Positions 1 to 13,516 of a DNA stretch of 64,000 bases are shown piece after piece. This DNA comes from Trogon surrucura (taxonomy: Eukaryota > Chordata > Aves > Trogoniformes > Trogonidae), in the NCBI GenBank assembly GCA_020746105.1, contig CM036621.1, positions 45,046,264 to 45,110,263 of the forward strand, in the 5' to 3' direction. Below the pieces are notes generated by a model. It ran no database searches and was not told where the DNA came from. It worked only from the letters and a program-made list of their open reading frames with translations. The position numbers were made by a program, and so were the translations under genes. The number at the start of each line of letters is the position of its first letter. The first letter of the stretch is position 1.

Positions 1-3000
1 AAAAGTTCTGGGCTAGCGACTGCTTTTATGCAGTTTCTATTGTGCTCATTATTGCTCCTAGAAAAGTGGAGCTGTGGAAGATGCATTTGGTTTTCCTTAC
101 TGTTTTGTAAAAGTGGTGGGTTTTTTTAATAAACAATTAAAAATAGCTTGTTCTCTAAAAATGTGTCTTTTCAAAGCATTAGAATGAGCATGAGCAGGGG
201 AAACAGCCTTTGAAAGAAAAATTACTTTGGACAAGTTTTGAATTTCAAACATAGTCTTTGTTTATATTTTACTGACAAAATGCCTCTCAAATATTCTTTG
301 AAAGGTGATTACATTAGGCAGGGGCTATTTTAGCAATTTCACATCTCACAGTGCTATTGTATACAGGGATCTGTCCACCCACTTCCCTCGCTACAGCCAC
401 AGCTCCTTGAGCCTTTATTCAGCTATGTTTCATCACTTCAAGTCATGCAAACTTCTTCTTTTCTTGCAAGTTAAAGCCAACCTTTTCTGCACCACCAGGT
501 CTAGGACTTCTGGTGGGCTGCAGAATCACATTTGGCCCATTGGTGGTGATATGTTTAGAGGTTTGGTCCAAGATTTTGCTTAGAGCTAGGCATAGAAGGT
601 TTTCCTGGTTTAACAATAATTTAGGATAACAAAACCCATTCCCGTTTCAAGTAACAACGAGAAATGGAAATTTCATATGCTTCACACTTTTAAAGGAAAA
701 AAAATTAACTGGCACTGCAAGTCCTTTCCAAACTACGTATCCTTCCTTCTCCATTCCATTTTTCCCACCATTTAGGAAAAGCGCAGAAAGCTCCTCCCGT
801 GAAGGAACCACACAGCCACGACAAAGCAGCCCACTGAATTACTGCTATCATCAGCTCGGGTGGTGAAAGCTTCAATATCCATCCTCACCAGTTCTACTTT
901 CCGCATAGCCTGAACACCACTGTATTTTGACGTTCCTGCTACACTTGGGCATCTCCACCACAATAAAAACTACATTTGTTGACACATTTGAGAGTTTTTA
1001 AATACTCTTTACATATTTTTAACATTTATCAAGGTTAATTCTTGGCTTGGTTTTGGCCTAAGCCAACTAGCACTGTCTGAAGCAGCTCTTGGGGATATCT
1101 CAAGAGTTAGCTCACACCAGACTTCAACACCAGAGGGCAATTCACAGGAGGGTTCCTTGATCTGGTGGGCAAGACAGAAGAACAGTGTCGACAAAGACTT
1201 TTGTGGGCAAGCTAGCCTCAGCACCAGAACCCTTCAGACACACCAGTCCAGACACTGCTTCTGTCAGTCCTGTATAACAGAGACGGAGTAGCATGAGCTG
1301 AGCATCAGCTCAGGCTTTTGAACTCCAGGCACCCGGAGCACAATGCTGTAAAAACGCACGGTATAGAGCAATGCAGATAAACCAGATGAAGATGAACAAA
1401 CACGACCAGGGTGCTGCGGTGGTGTGCTTCTTTACTGTTGTACCAGAGCAGATGAAATCAGAATTTTGTTCAGGGTTGTGCTATCAATATTTAATTCTCT
1501 GTGTCATTACAACATCTGTCCTTCCTCAGGTACAGCAGAGTAGCAATCTATGGTGTAACGTCTTAGTGAAAATGTATCTACCAACATATCTATTTTAGTA
1601 GTTTGGTAAACCCCAAAACTTCTCTTTTCCATCAAACATAGACAAGAAAGAGACCTTGTTGGTCTTCAATCCATAGTCAATGCTCTCACCATTCAGTTAA
1701 TTACCGGCAACCACATAATTAAGATCTTCTTCATAAATGGATCCATTCTAAAATTATCTCAAATTTCTCCTGGGTACCATTCTAAAAATCTAATTCTTTT
1801 AAGGGTAAACTCCTAGTCCAGCTCAAATCAGTGACAAAACTTCCATTTGTCTTCAACAGCACCAGGATTTCATCCTAAGTATTAAGGCATCTCTAATAGC
1901 AGAAATCAGCACAGTTCAATTAAAATAAAGTGAAGAATAATGCTTAGGGTTTGAGATTACATGCTTCACACTCATTTCACCAGTGAGTATAAAGAAAATC
2001 TTCTCAGTTACAAGGCTGTGAGCAGAACTTAGATTAAAAAGAGATATTACAAAGCAAAAAAAAAAAAAAAAAGTAACTATTACAGCTATTAAGTGAAGCA
2101 TTCAGACTCAGAAACACATTCAATATCTGCTTTTGGACCTGTAGCTGTTCAGACATACCAAAGAGAAGACAAGCTCTGTCTGTACCTTAGACCTTTCCTC
2201 TTCATGTTTTTACTGGTGACAGCATGTCAGTGCTTGTCTAGACAACAGAAAGGTAAAGAAACCTTCAGTAGAAAGAGAAACTGCACTGACTTTGACCCTA
2301 AAGCACAGCAGATCAGACAGTAAGTTACACATGACTTACAACATCTGAATAGAGATGCAGGCAGTTTCCCAATTGCACTTCCAGTGACCAAAAGCAAAGC
2401 CTGATGTAACAGAAGTGACAGATTAACTTGCCTTCTTGGGGCCTGACTGCAAATACTGGAGAAACTTTGCTAAGGGTTCTCATCCCATTCAATGAACCCA
2501 GTCTAACTCATTCCCCATTCTGTTCTACGGTCCTTTCGAAAGACTCCAGAATTTGATGGAAGAGGAAGGGGTTGGAAATAGGAGGTGCAAACAGATAACT
2601 CTCTGAAACTTAAAAGCCCACAGATTATCATTAAAGAAAGAGGATTTGCTAAGAAATAAGAACAGTACATAAGATGAATTTTTTCTTCCAATGCTATACA
2701 AGCAGATGACATGCATTCTGCATATGCAAGTCTGGAGCCTTCTTCAGCACAAGTCACTGAAGATAGCAAGTCCACATCGGCTGAAATCTGGCCTTAAGAT
2801 ACCCAGAACAACCCTGACTCTGCAGTGATATGAAGCGTCCTATCTGTCCCACACAACAAGAAACAGAGCAGCCTGGGAACAGTTTTTGCCAGATGTGGGT
2901 TAAGGCTTAGTAGGGCTGAAGCTACGTGACAAGTAACAGAAGTTATCCTCTGGGATGTAGTATTGCTCTTTGACAACTTCCACATGAGAACTTACTTATT

Positions 3001-6000
3001 AATGTCTGGTGGAGCTCAAGTCTCATTAGCTCCTGTTCAAAGAGATGGTCTAAGGGTTACTGCACAGGTTGGCTACTCAGAGGCTTGAGCTTCAGACTTA
3101 GTTTTGCTCCAGTTTTCCCTCTACAGAGAGGCGTTTTGGGTGGGATTTTCAGAAACACATTATTGACACAGGAGAACAAGTCTGACTAATCTTCTGAGAG
3201 ACACATCCTCCTAAGTCACAAAAGCACAACTGAGAACCTCTCAAGTCACCTCTTTTTTCCTCTATCTGTAAAAAGAAACAAACTTGACCCACTTAGCAAT
3301 CTTGGAGAGATCTGTAAGGATCCGTCTGCTGACAATTGTAAAGTCTCAACACTGAACTTGAAAAGGCAGCTCTTGCCCTTTCCCCAAGTAAGAAGGAGCC
3401 AAGTGCCTGCAGAACAGCTGCATTTTTGTTCTGTGTGAAGGCAGGCTTGAGAAAGACAACGAGGACCCTGCTCTGCTGCTCTCCAGCTTCTCACCCTCTG
3501 CAGGCACCGAGCCGCCTTGTGTGCGAGGGGCCGGCGAGGCAAGGAGCAAACAACTGCTCAAGGCTACGCAGCTGGGCACTGCCAGGTTCCCCAGTTATTC
3601 CTGATTCCCTGTGCTGTGCATTCTTCCAGACCAGTCTGCTTCCCAATCCAGGAAAACATCTCCAAAACGTGAGGCAGAATCCAGACTCTCGGATTTTTCA
3701 TTTTCAGTTTGGATGATTTGCAAACTTCCCATATTTAGAATCATTTCGTATTGGCTGTTGGGGCACAAATATTTGAATTACATATTTTGTTGGTCTCTGA
3801 ATAGTAACATCTAGAAATTCCCTAGGAGAAATAGTATGTGCTTATTACATTTCACACATTTAAAACATTTAAAAACCTCATTTGGCTCATCACCTGGTCT
3901 GAGTCAATAATCAGCTCCATGTGGGAAAGAAGCTTCAGAAATGGGGCTGAATTTTACACATATCAATGGCAAAAGTCCCATTTCTACAGTTGCATCAGGA
4001 GTAGGTTTCCGTGCTGTTGCACAAGTAGCTAAGCTAAAATATGCTAGCCCTTTGCCATTCCATCATTTTAAGGACCAATTTACCAAAGGCTTAACAAATA
4101 CAGCTATACATGTTCCCTTTTCCACACCGACAATTGTTGCTATAGAGAATGTTCAAAAATTGAATAAGCCCTCAGATGATTCCCTTCTCACCTGCTCTGT
4201 TTCTGAAGTCTAGCATCTGTGCAGCCTGACACAAATTAAAACAACCTTGTTGATGAAGTTAACTAGAATTGGGAGTTAGCGATGCCCAAATAGTTTTGCC
4301 CAATCTTTCTGTCTTCTGTTGTTACCCCATTAGTCTTCCTCAACCCACAATAAGTCATTTCAGTCCCACAGAAAACTACTTTAGTTGTTACTAAATCAAA
4401 GGAGTTAATGAGCTGTCAGTGTCACCCTATCAACAAAACAATGCACATGTAAAACCAGTTGCTCATATCAAAGAAGAAAGGTTTTAAGCAACCTTTGCCA
4501 GGCAGGGACATTTACTGCTGTGTGCTTTCCTTCCTTCAGGTGTTAAACTCCAACACTACCAAAGGTTATCAGTGCAACAAAAGATGAAAAACCAGATAAC
4601 CCTGACTAGATGCAAGGAATCTGCAAAAAAAAAAACCCAGAAGGGGCCTTACACACAGTGAAGACGCTCCAATGTTTACCAGCATCCACAGCAAGATGAG
4701 TAACACTCAACTATGAGTAAATTCAGAAAGCTGGAAGAACATAGGAGCCAAGCTTGGGATCCAAGGCTTCCAAAGGGCGACCCTTTGATAGATTTGCAGA
4801 GCTTTATTCCCCTGAGATATCCAGCAGGGTAACAAACGAAGCCACTTGGCCACCGATTGGACAGAGCTGCCTTACTGGGGCATCTGCCTTGAAAACATCG
4901 GTTTCCATTTCTGTGTCACCGGCCACACTACAAGTCTTTGATAAACTCATCAGCATTTGCTAGTTCCCAGCTGCTGTTCACCTTGACTTTAGATGGATGC
5001 TGTTGTTTTTGGTGAGTTATTCTCTTGCAGATCCTGCTGCCTTAGGGTTTAGAGACATTCAGTTTAAACAGGTGGCTATAATTAATTATTCAAAATGATT
5101 GGTAGGAATTTGGATTTTTTTTTCCCTACTGACAGTGCTTTAGTAATAAGCGTTGTACAAAGGAAAAAAAAAAAGCAATCGCATGCTGTTTGGGGTATTT
5201 GTGATTAAAAAAACATGCCCTAGCTCATTGTAATATTTCTGTAGGCTGGCATTCTTTGTGAGAAATTTATTTCTTGTAACTGTTTTGGTTTTATGTTAAT
5301 TGTATATTTTAAGAACAACATCCGCTAAAGCAGTTTCATGCGAAAAATGGAAATGTACTTATCTCAAGAAAGTGAAAACATAAGTGCATTTAATTTCTAA
5401 TTTCATATGAACTGCGTTTCTAATCTCACCTCCCTTTCATTTGCAGTGGGTCTTTAGCAAATGCTTGCTTGCTAGTGGAAAAAGTTCAGAATGGTCAGCC
5501 ATGAAGATTATTAAAAAACAATTAGAGATAGTCAGCAGATGAGGATGCTACAAAGTACTGTTCTGACAGGCAGCAATACCAAGAAGCTGGAAGAGTACCA
5601 GGAGCCAAGACACACACACAGAACCCATTATTCAGCATGTCTAATACACTGTATTCGCGAACTTGTAAAAAATTAGGCTGAATCTTGCATTCACTTAAAA
5701 AATTTCTTGAATAGCAAAGACAGCGAGCTGCAGCATACGGGTCAGAAGCCATCACGTTTCTATACAGCTACTGCTGTAGACAGAAACAATGGGGAAGGTA
5801 AAGAAATCTTGGCACTACCTGCTTTTTCCTCCATTTGCCCCCGGAGATGATATATTTGGGGACAAATACCATTCAAGGTACAACTGTTTCTTCACAACTG
5901 TTTCCAGACAACTGTTTTCATTCTGATATAATTTTTTTTCAGTAAAAGTGTAAAATTAAAACCTAAATGGTTTAAACATGAGGCCAATAGTTCCAAATGA

Positions 6001-6124
6001 GAAAAAAAAAAAGTGCCCACAAAACAAACCAATCCCCCAACCCAAAAATATTTACCCTTTGATTTTACAACATCTCTTTGAAATACATTAGATTAACCGC
6101 CAAAATTTTATTTTATCTGCAAAA
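1..6124. other. Non-coding AT-rich stretch, no gene supported
   Basis: I see no convincing exon, RNA gene or interspersed repeat here. The open frames are short and scattered over both strands. A pure A tract lies at 2056-2072 and a shorter one near 4625-4636. The part around 5040-5330 is unusually AT-rich, with a homeodomain-like ATTAATTATTC run, and could be a conserved non-coding element, but nothing in one sequence can prove that. Confidence 0.5.
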
Positions 6125-6214
6125 AGAGGTGGCGTCCCTACCCACAACAGGGAGGCTGGATTAAAGATGATCTCTAAGGTCCCTTCCAGCCTAGGCCATT
6201 CTATGATTCTATGA
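6125..6214 (+). mobile_element. CR1 LINE 3'-end fragment
   Basis: About 90 bases match the 3' untranslated end of avian CR1 retrotransposons. A 'gatgatctctaaggtccctt' core is followed by 'ccagcc' and a terminal pair of ATTCTATG-type repeats, ending 'attctatgattctatga'. The 5' side is missing, which is the usual 5' truncation of CR1. The copy is diverged and non-functional. It reads in plus orientation. Confidence 0.9.
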
Positions 6215-7749
6215 AAAAGCTTTCAGACTGACCTGAAGCTCTTCTCTTCCTGCGTGGACTGTTTGATTCCTGATTCACAAAGTTTACTACTCTTAAGAAA
6301 CAGCAGAGGTTGGCCAAGGCTCATCTTAGACAGAGTACTTGGCCCCTGGGCAGGGTGTGGAGGAGAAGCCCCAAGCGAGGCTGGTCATTAAGGCCATGAA
6401 GTGCACTCAGACAATTACCCCCCCTAGCTCCAAGTTGAGGAAACAAATTAAAGAGTGAAGTGAAAAATGCAGGTTTGGTGTTCTGGAAGCAACGTGTGGT
6501 TTTCCACTCCTCCTTAGACCAGGTGAGATGTGTGGTACTACTCGTGCACATGCATCTTCTGCTTGACTGGAGAGGCACCAGGTGATCTGCCTTTAGCCCC
6601 AATGTTAATAAACCAAACTGAAGGATTTTCTTTGGTAATGCGAGCGCTGGAACTTCATCCCAATAGACTGTAAAGGCCACAGAGCCAGGCTTTGGTCAGT
6701 GGTGTGTGATGCCCACTATAAGAGTGAAAATCTGAGAAGAAATCCTGTGTTGCTAAACTCATGCAAGATTTGCCACTGCTTTCCATGGAGCCAGGGTCTT
6801 GCCTCAGGCAAAAGCAAAACTGCAGAGGTTACAATATATGCTCTTCCACTCCAGCTCCCAGGAACAAGACCTGACTGGCAGATGTATTATTATTTATTGA
6901 TACGCAAACTTGCACAAACCTTACAATCTCGGATGATAGCTGAGTGCTTGCCTAGTTGATAAACTGTGTTTGAAGAGCTGAGAAAGCTCAAGCTCACTTT
7001 TCTTCCCGAGTAAAATGGGATGTCAAAGCATGAACTCTGAACAGAGAGAACCGTTCTCTTCAGATATACTGGACAACATGCACAAGCTTCAGCTGGCAAA
7101 ATCTAGCCAAAAGCAAACTCTAACTGGAATTGTATAAGGAAGTGTTTTGTTTTTTTTTTTCACTGCCCAAGATGTGTTTATTGGTTTCTCTACATGAAAA
7201 AAACAAGTATTTATGAAAAAAAAAAGTACGTAAAAGAGCACATATTAGGAATCTATTGTGGCACAGGACAGACTTACATAACAGAACAACTGTGGGCTAA
7301 TTGAAAGAAAAGTCAAATACATCAGTAAAACCAGATTTAATTCATTGCTGAAACTTCCTGTAAAACATAATTCTACCTTTTGTTCTTCCTTTCTGAAAGA
7401 TAGAAAATCAGTTTGCATATTTTGTTGGCCAGTAAGATGAGGCTTTTGTCCTCGCTGAGGACAGCCTGGGACGTGCCTTTGTGTCACGCAGTGTGGTCGG
7501 GACAGTCTTGTCCTGCTCTCCCTACCCTCAATTGGACCAATCTGTGTTCACCCTAGAACAGCTGGTCAATCGTTAATTGTAGTGCTGCCTCTCACCACCT
7601 TTGAAAGACCATGATGAACCCTGACAGTTGGCTCTCGTGCACTTACATTTTGAGGAAAACAAAAGCTAGGTCTTACAAATGCTCTGAGAAAACAACATTC
7701 CTCTGTTGCAAACAGGAACTGGGCGAACTGAGTGGACTAACACTTTTAC
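6215..7749. other. Non-coding stretch, nothing recognised
   Basis: No exon with paired splice signals, no repeat and no RNA gene was recognised. The longest open frame, on the minus strand (6321-6680), overlaps no splice structure and has ordinary chance length. Confidence 0.45.
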
Positions 7750-7851
7750 GGAATAGGTAAACGTCCTTATCTCATGGCCATGCACCTTCTTCAGTCCATA
7801 GACGTAAATGCCATTGACAGCCATGTCCTCTGGAGTATCCGTACAGCAGAA
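7750..7851 (-). CDS. Exon-like block, 34 codons, unknown product
   Basis: On the minus strand an acceptor-like 'gaccttccag' precedes an open 102-base block, which ends at a donor-like 'gtaaaag'. Both boundaries fall in phase 0, so the block would be a symmetric exon of exactly 34 codons. The predicted peptide includes 'TPEDMAVNGIYVYGLKKVHG', a balanced composition. The frame stays open beyond the donor for about 27 further codons. I do not recognise a family. Splice-like boundaries of this quality also occur by chance, so this is a weak prediction. Confidence 0.17.
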
Positions 7852-8519
7852 CTGGAAGGTCATTGAAACAGATGATCCTTTTTCACAGGTTTTTTTTCAA
7901 ACTTGGCATCTGTTCTCCCATGTGTACATACATATAAAGGCTGCTAACTCTAGACTAAACCTAGTCTCTTTAGGCACATTTCTATGATGGGGATGCAGAA
8001 GACTCTCTCTTTAGAGAAAAGGACGTTAAGATCTAAAGCACCAAACCTCTTGCTTTCAAATGCCTCGAAGTGCTGCAGCTACATGACACAGCCCGACAGC
8101 TGGCTTAGCTGGCTCGTCACACTCCTTCCCAGGTGAAAAGGTAACAGCTTGAAAGAGAGAATCAAGTCCACAATTTACAGAGCACCTCTGGGTCCTTTCA
8201 ACATACTGTGTACATCGTTTGTACACACGTGTTTGTGAGATGGGGGAGGCAGGCCTGGGAGAGGTATAGAACAAGCAGGAATATAATTAAACCTTAAAAC
8301 TAATAAGAAGAAAGATCTATAGGAAGGTAATATCACCTTGTGGTTTTGCAAGTTATTTTTAAGTACTGTATGAAATCAGCGAGAGTTTGATTGTGGCATT
8401 CACGGTTGTGATACCAGTCACTGGGCTCAGTAACAACGCAAATCTGGCCTCGGGTTTATATTGATTGAACATCTACTCAATCAATAAAAAACATAACCCT
8501 TTCCTTTATTTCATCTAGT
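7852..8519. other. Non-coding stretch, nothing recognised
   Basis: AT-rich sequence with no supported gene, repeat or RNA. Confidence 0.45.
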
Positions 8520-8720
8520 CTCAGCGTTTGTCGCCCCTTACGTTACACGTGAACTGAAGCGAAGCACTGCCGTTTACCCCATTCGCTGGAGGAACGGCTC
8601 GGGGCACAAAGGATCCCAGAGCTCCGCTGCCTCATCCACCTCCGTCACGGAGCCCCCGGGAGCGCCGTACTGACCCGCAGGGACAGGCGCCGAATGAGAA
8701 ACCCTTCTGACAGGGCTCAG
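8520..8720. promoter_or_regulatory. Small CpG-rich segment
   Basis: About 18 CpG dinucleotides fall within roughly 185 bases, near the number expected from its base composition, whereas surrounding DNA is strongly CpG-depleted. It contains a CACGTG E-box at about 8548. An open frame starting at an ATG at 8694 follows on the plus strand. This could be a short CpG-island promoter, a conserved element or the remnant of a recent insertion. It is shorter than typical promoter islands. Confidence 0.35.
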
Positions 8721-8963
8721 GATGGAGCTCTGGCCAAAACATGCAACGAAAGGGGGTGGAGGGAGCAGGGGATCAATGAGGACTCTCTGTGTAGCAGCAG
8801 GGACTCACAGTCTGAGGCTCTTGGGCATTGGGACCAGGAATTTACCACCGGGGCTGCTGCTGGATGGGATGACGAGGCCCTGAGTTTGCACCTAGTCCCA
8901 ACGGACTCATCAGACATGGATGGTAATCCCAAGGACTATGGAAAAAAGGCTTTATCAAATTAG
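8694..8963 (+). CDS. Possible small ORF or first exon beside the CpG segment, unknown
   Basis: An 89-codon frame opens with ATG at 8694, directly downstream of the CpG-rich segment, and ends at TAG. Its peptide is polar and acidic, with stretches such as 'GWDDEALSLHLVPTDSSDMD'. A donor-like 'gtaatc' lies near 8920, so the ATG could sit in a first coding exon. The start context is weak. No domain or family is recognised, and the length is compatible with chance. Confidence 0.15.
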   Translation: MRNPSDRAQDGALAKTCNERGWREQGINEDSLCSSRDSQSEALGHWDQEFTTGAAAGWDDEALSLHLVPTDSSDMDGNPKDYGKKALSN

Positions 8964-11900
8964 GTGAACAGAGTATTTGTTTTTAACCTTTGCTCCAACT
9001 CACAGAAGAGGTCAAAGAGCTTGTTCTCTTCTAAAACTGACACCGAAAAAGCAGAGTACACTTTTTACAAAAAATACCTGATACGAACAAAAGCAAAGAA
9101 GATGCAAAAGACAAAGAGAAATAGAATAACGGCTGCTATTCGTCTTTCTCTTTTGTGAATGCAGCAAGTGAAAAGTAAAAGATAAATTACATCTTTAGAA
9201 ATATCAGTATAACACCTGCCAGGCAGTATCTATCTAGATTATTACCACAAATTTTGGTTTCAACATTTTCATCAGTTTAAAAACTGTTCCCCCAGCCTGA
9301 CTTCGATAGATGAAACCACTCATTAAAAACAAAAGAAAGAAAAGAAAAGAGCAGCTGTGTATTTCAAAGGTTAATTCCACTTTGCCTTCAGAATATTTTC
9401 TTTCATGGATTTTACATGTGTCTCAAATCCCACTGACTCTACCTTCAATTCTGGAAAATACAATAGGGCAAAAAATGCAAGACAATCTGTGTTTCCTTTC
9501 AGAGTTAAGATACATGGGGTATCTCCCCACGGGAATGACCAGGTAACAGAGCACCATGTAAATATATATTTTTTTTTATGGGAGCACTGCCTATACAGAT
9601 TCATGAAGCCCTACATTTTACATCCCAATAATAAGGATGTATTCCGGAGGAAGATATTTTAGAGACTGCTGTTGACTGTGCCCTGGAATGTCTGTGTGTA
9701 GCAAAGCAAATGATTGCCCTGAGGGGATTTTTGCACTGCTCATAAAAAATGTCACAGCCCAGCCTTGTCCCATCTGTACTGTGCTTTCTCAGGGCAACAT
9801 CAGTGCAACCCATTTGGAGAAGCCAATGCTGTAAATAGTGATGTTGCAAACACCACACAGAACAGTGGCAAATTTTTTTTTTTTTGGTCCCATTCAAAAT
9901 GTTAAGAAATTAATATATTAAAAGCAGAGCACAAAGCAGTGCTTCACCTGCGAAATGTAGCAGGGCCAGAGAACTGCAGATTCAGACCCTGTCTTCATTT
10001 GATGTGAAAGGTTGAAGAAAACGGAGAATCCACAGGAGAGATTATTCGTGTGCTTGCATACACCCAGGAAGTCCATGCAGTTTCTACTAGAACTGGAGCT
10101 GGTACGTGCCCTGCCCGGCCCGTACCCTTGCTGAATGGAGGGAGAGCCGAGCTCTGGCACAAGAAGCACTTGTAGCGAGGGACACCTAGGGTGGGATGTT
10201 TGAAGTCACCCATACAGGTGCTGCTCCGTGGTCCCTCTGTCACAAACCCCACTGGATCGAAAGCGTAGGAGCAAAATAAGTTTTGGCCTGTGATGCCTCT
10301 TCACTTCCAGGAAACTCCAGCGTGACCAGTGAGGGCTCCCCTTAGAACCGCCTGTAGGATATAGGGGCAAGGTTAGTGTGTCTGAAAATGAGAAAACCCC
10401 CAGAGCTGTACAGCACTCCCAGGTGATACAAGAGGCCAGAATCCTCACCAGGCCTGCCTCTATAGACTGAGACACTTGAAACGGGATTTGCAGTTAAATG
10501 CTTATTGAGACTGCATGGCGGCTGCCAGGAAGCTTTGAGAGGTGGCAAGAACAAGGCAATAGTGACAGGTCAAAATATCTGTAGCAGAGATGAGGGATTC
10601 TTTCTCCCATACAAAATAAAGTTGTCCATGAATTTCCCCACTATCATCCTTTCCGGGATTTCCACTGCACTTCTCTGAACGTTTCCTTGTGGTGCCCATT
10701 TAGATCCGAAATGGGGTAAGTGGAAGGTGACATACAAAACAAGCCTGTGGTTTCAAAAAAGCAGAGCTAAGCCTCTACCCTTTGCCTCAATTCACTCTTC
10801 CAACATGTTTCTTGTGAGCGGGCAAATCAGTCCAGATTTGACTTGGCTCTGTGCAGATGTGAATCTCCAAGCTACAACTTTTCAATTCAGCAATCTAAAA
10901 CCTCAGGGAATACAGAGACCATTTTAGACACTCTAATTCTCGGGGATCTTTTGCCTGATCTGAAATCCCCCCGTCTCTCAGTTTCTGCACAGGAGGACGG
11001 TACTCCCTGTGGAAGCAGAAAATGGGCAGAACTGGAAACAATGGATGCTGACAAGCACACTATCATTACAGGTATTTATGTGCTGAGTATCAAATTGATA
11101 GTACCTTCATTTGCAACTTTTGCTCATCTGTTCACTATTATTAAATGAGCTCAGGAACCAGAGGAGATTTGAGAGCAACAGAGGGTAATTACACACTTTA
11201 GGAGAAGATATTTTTCATTATGGCTTTAGAACATAACAACCTATTAAAAAAAAAAAAAAACAGCAGGAAGAATGTGGGTATTTCAATTCAGCTATGTTGC
11301 AGTACTTGGAGAGCAGACTCATTAAAAAAGTCTACTTTTCACTTTGATTCTAACTAAATGTACAGACATTGCAAAGACTACAAAAAATCCTTCGCTTAAC
11401 TACTTAACTCTGCTTAATACAGATTTTTGAAAGTCCTGTACTTAAATAGTGAAGTTGTGTTGTTGATCAACGATCTTAAGGTTTTCAGTTTTGTTGAGCG
11501 ATTTATCTGTTTACTTTTGTACCATCCATCCGTACAGGAATTTGTCTACTCAACCTGTAAGGTGGCTCTGGATATTTTATTTGATCTAGCATCAGAAAGC
11601 TAAATGTTTTGTAACACTGAAGTCAGCACTGGCGAATGGGTATACTGAGGATGAGAATCAGCGACAACGGATAAGAAAAGGTGTAGGAGAAAACTAGCAA
11701 GCTGTCCTGTCCGTTTTACTACCTGAAACCACTAACTCCAGCTTAAAGAGGAAGGCGTCAGAAAGGATTCCTTTAGGAAAAGCACAGCATATTGTTATTC
11801 CTGGTCCCATGCAGTGAGGTCCTCCAGGGGCAACTCACCTGTAGTTCCACATTTCCATTTCACATGCTGAGCAAGGTTTTACTCTTCAAAGGAACCTCGT

Positions 11901-13516
11901 GGTTCCACACCGCCACAGAGATGCAGCATCATCTGGCTATTGCTTTTTCATGCAGAGCTTCAAGTCATTTGTCTATTCCTCCACACGCCTGCAGCCTAGC
12001 CAAAACTCACGGGAAAACAGACGTCATTCAGCCTGAAAACGTGACCCAGGAAGCACAGAAGTCCATGGCAAAGAGTAACTTCACTATATGGTTTTTGCTA
12101 CCCTGATCAAAAGCTTGTTGCTCTTGTCTCAGTGTAGGACGTGTCTGCAAAAGCAACACACTACAGAGCTACAGCCTGAAAAATACCAACACCGGTCGCA
12201 TAACATCGGGACAAAAGAAAGCAGCCTCAACAGCAACATCGACTTCCTAAACCGATTCAGCCAGGACATAAGCATCCCCAGATGACTGTCATTTTACAAC
12301 CCTCCAATTACCACAGACATTCTCTTCTCTGGAAATCTCCACTGCTGTCGTTTTGCATCTCGCAGCCTGGCCAAGGCTCCGCCATAAGCAGCAGCCTTGA
12401 CGTGCTCCCGATGACTACGAGAAGACGGTATCTGTTTGCCTGGCAGAGATGTTTAGCACCTGGCACCTGGGATACCTTCTCAAACTGTGCAAGGTCTAAC
12501 AAACTAATGCCGTGATTTGAATTCGAGGAATAATCAGAACCATGTTTCAGAAAATCATTTGTTCAGCTACAAAACCTTCCTCCGAAGCAGACATGAAGAA
12601 CTGAGCATTTCCAAAAGGGAAGGGACTGCTGGGAGGACTTGCGATCAGCGTCTGCATGGGCACTTGTACATGAGTTAACTGTACGGTTGCATTTCAGAGC
12701 AAGGCCAAAAGGATTATGTTTTCGGTCTTTTCCTGGTTATTGCTAATCCGCTGCAAATGAAATAGTTGGTCTTTTCCTATCTCCTCATCTTCAGAACCCT
12801 CTAACCCAACCTGATACTGGTGGCAAACTAACTTAATAAGATGGTGTATATGTATTTCTGGATCAAGATAAAGTAAAATGTTAAAAGCATTTATTGTGTT
12901 GAAATTTTCTATGCCAATTTTCTGCTACGAAGAAGAGATTCAAAAGGTCAGGGCTTTTGCAGTACAGAGTTAGTGGTGTATTAGTTACAGTAATTCAGCC
13001 TGAAAATTCCAGGAGAAACAAACACAATGGAATGCCATGAATTACAGGAGGAGACCACAGCTTTAATCAGCTCTTGGGAAAAGAGAAACATGCATTTGGT
13101 TATTGACTGTTGATAAACTGAATTATGAGGTTTGAAGAAACTAGGACAAAGGAGGAGTTCTAAGATTTTTTTTCTTTAAGTAAATAAGCTTTTGTTTCCT
13201 TAATTTTTTTTTTCCTCCCTGATTACAGGGACTTTTTTTTTTCTCCATTTATTATACTGATACACTTTCAAAATGTTACCACTGTTACTGGCATTCAGGT
13301 TTTTCAGACCCTCACCAGACTCTAAAGGCTGGGAAGAGTATGTCTCGAAGTGATGTCTTGAAATAAAAGCCAGGAAGCAGAAGAGATGCTGAAAAGGGCG
13401 CGCCTGATTCTGTACAGTGAAACTGTACCGATTACACAAAGCTCTTAAAATCCATCTTCAAAGTCTAACTGAAGCCTTTAAAAGACAACAGACTCAAGGC
13501 TTCTAAATCAGCTTAC
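8964..13516. other. Non-coding stretch, nothing recognised
   Basis: AT-rich sequence without CR1 pieces. A 15-base A tract lies at 11246-11260. Open frames here (for example 10843-11148 plus and 11792-12106 plus) lack paired splice signals or any recognised composition. Confidence 0.45.
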
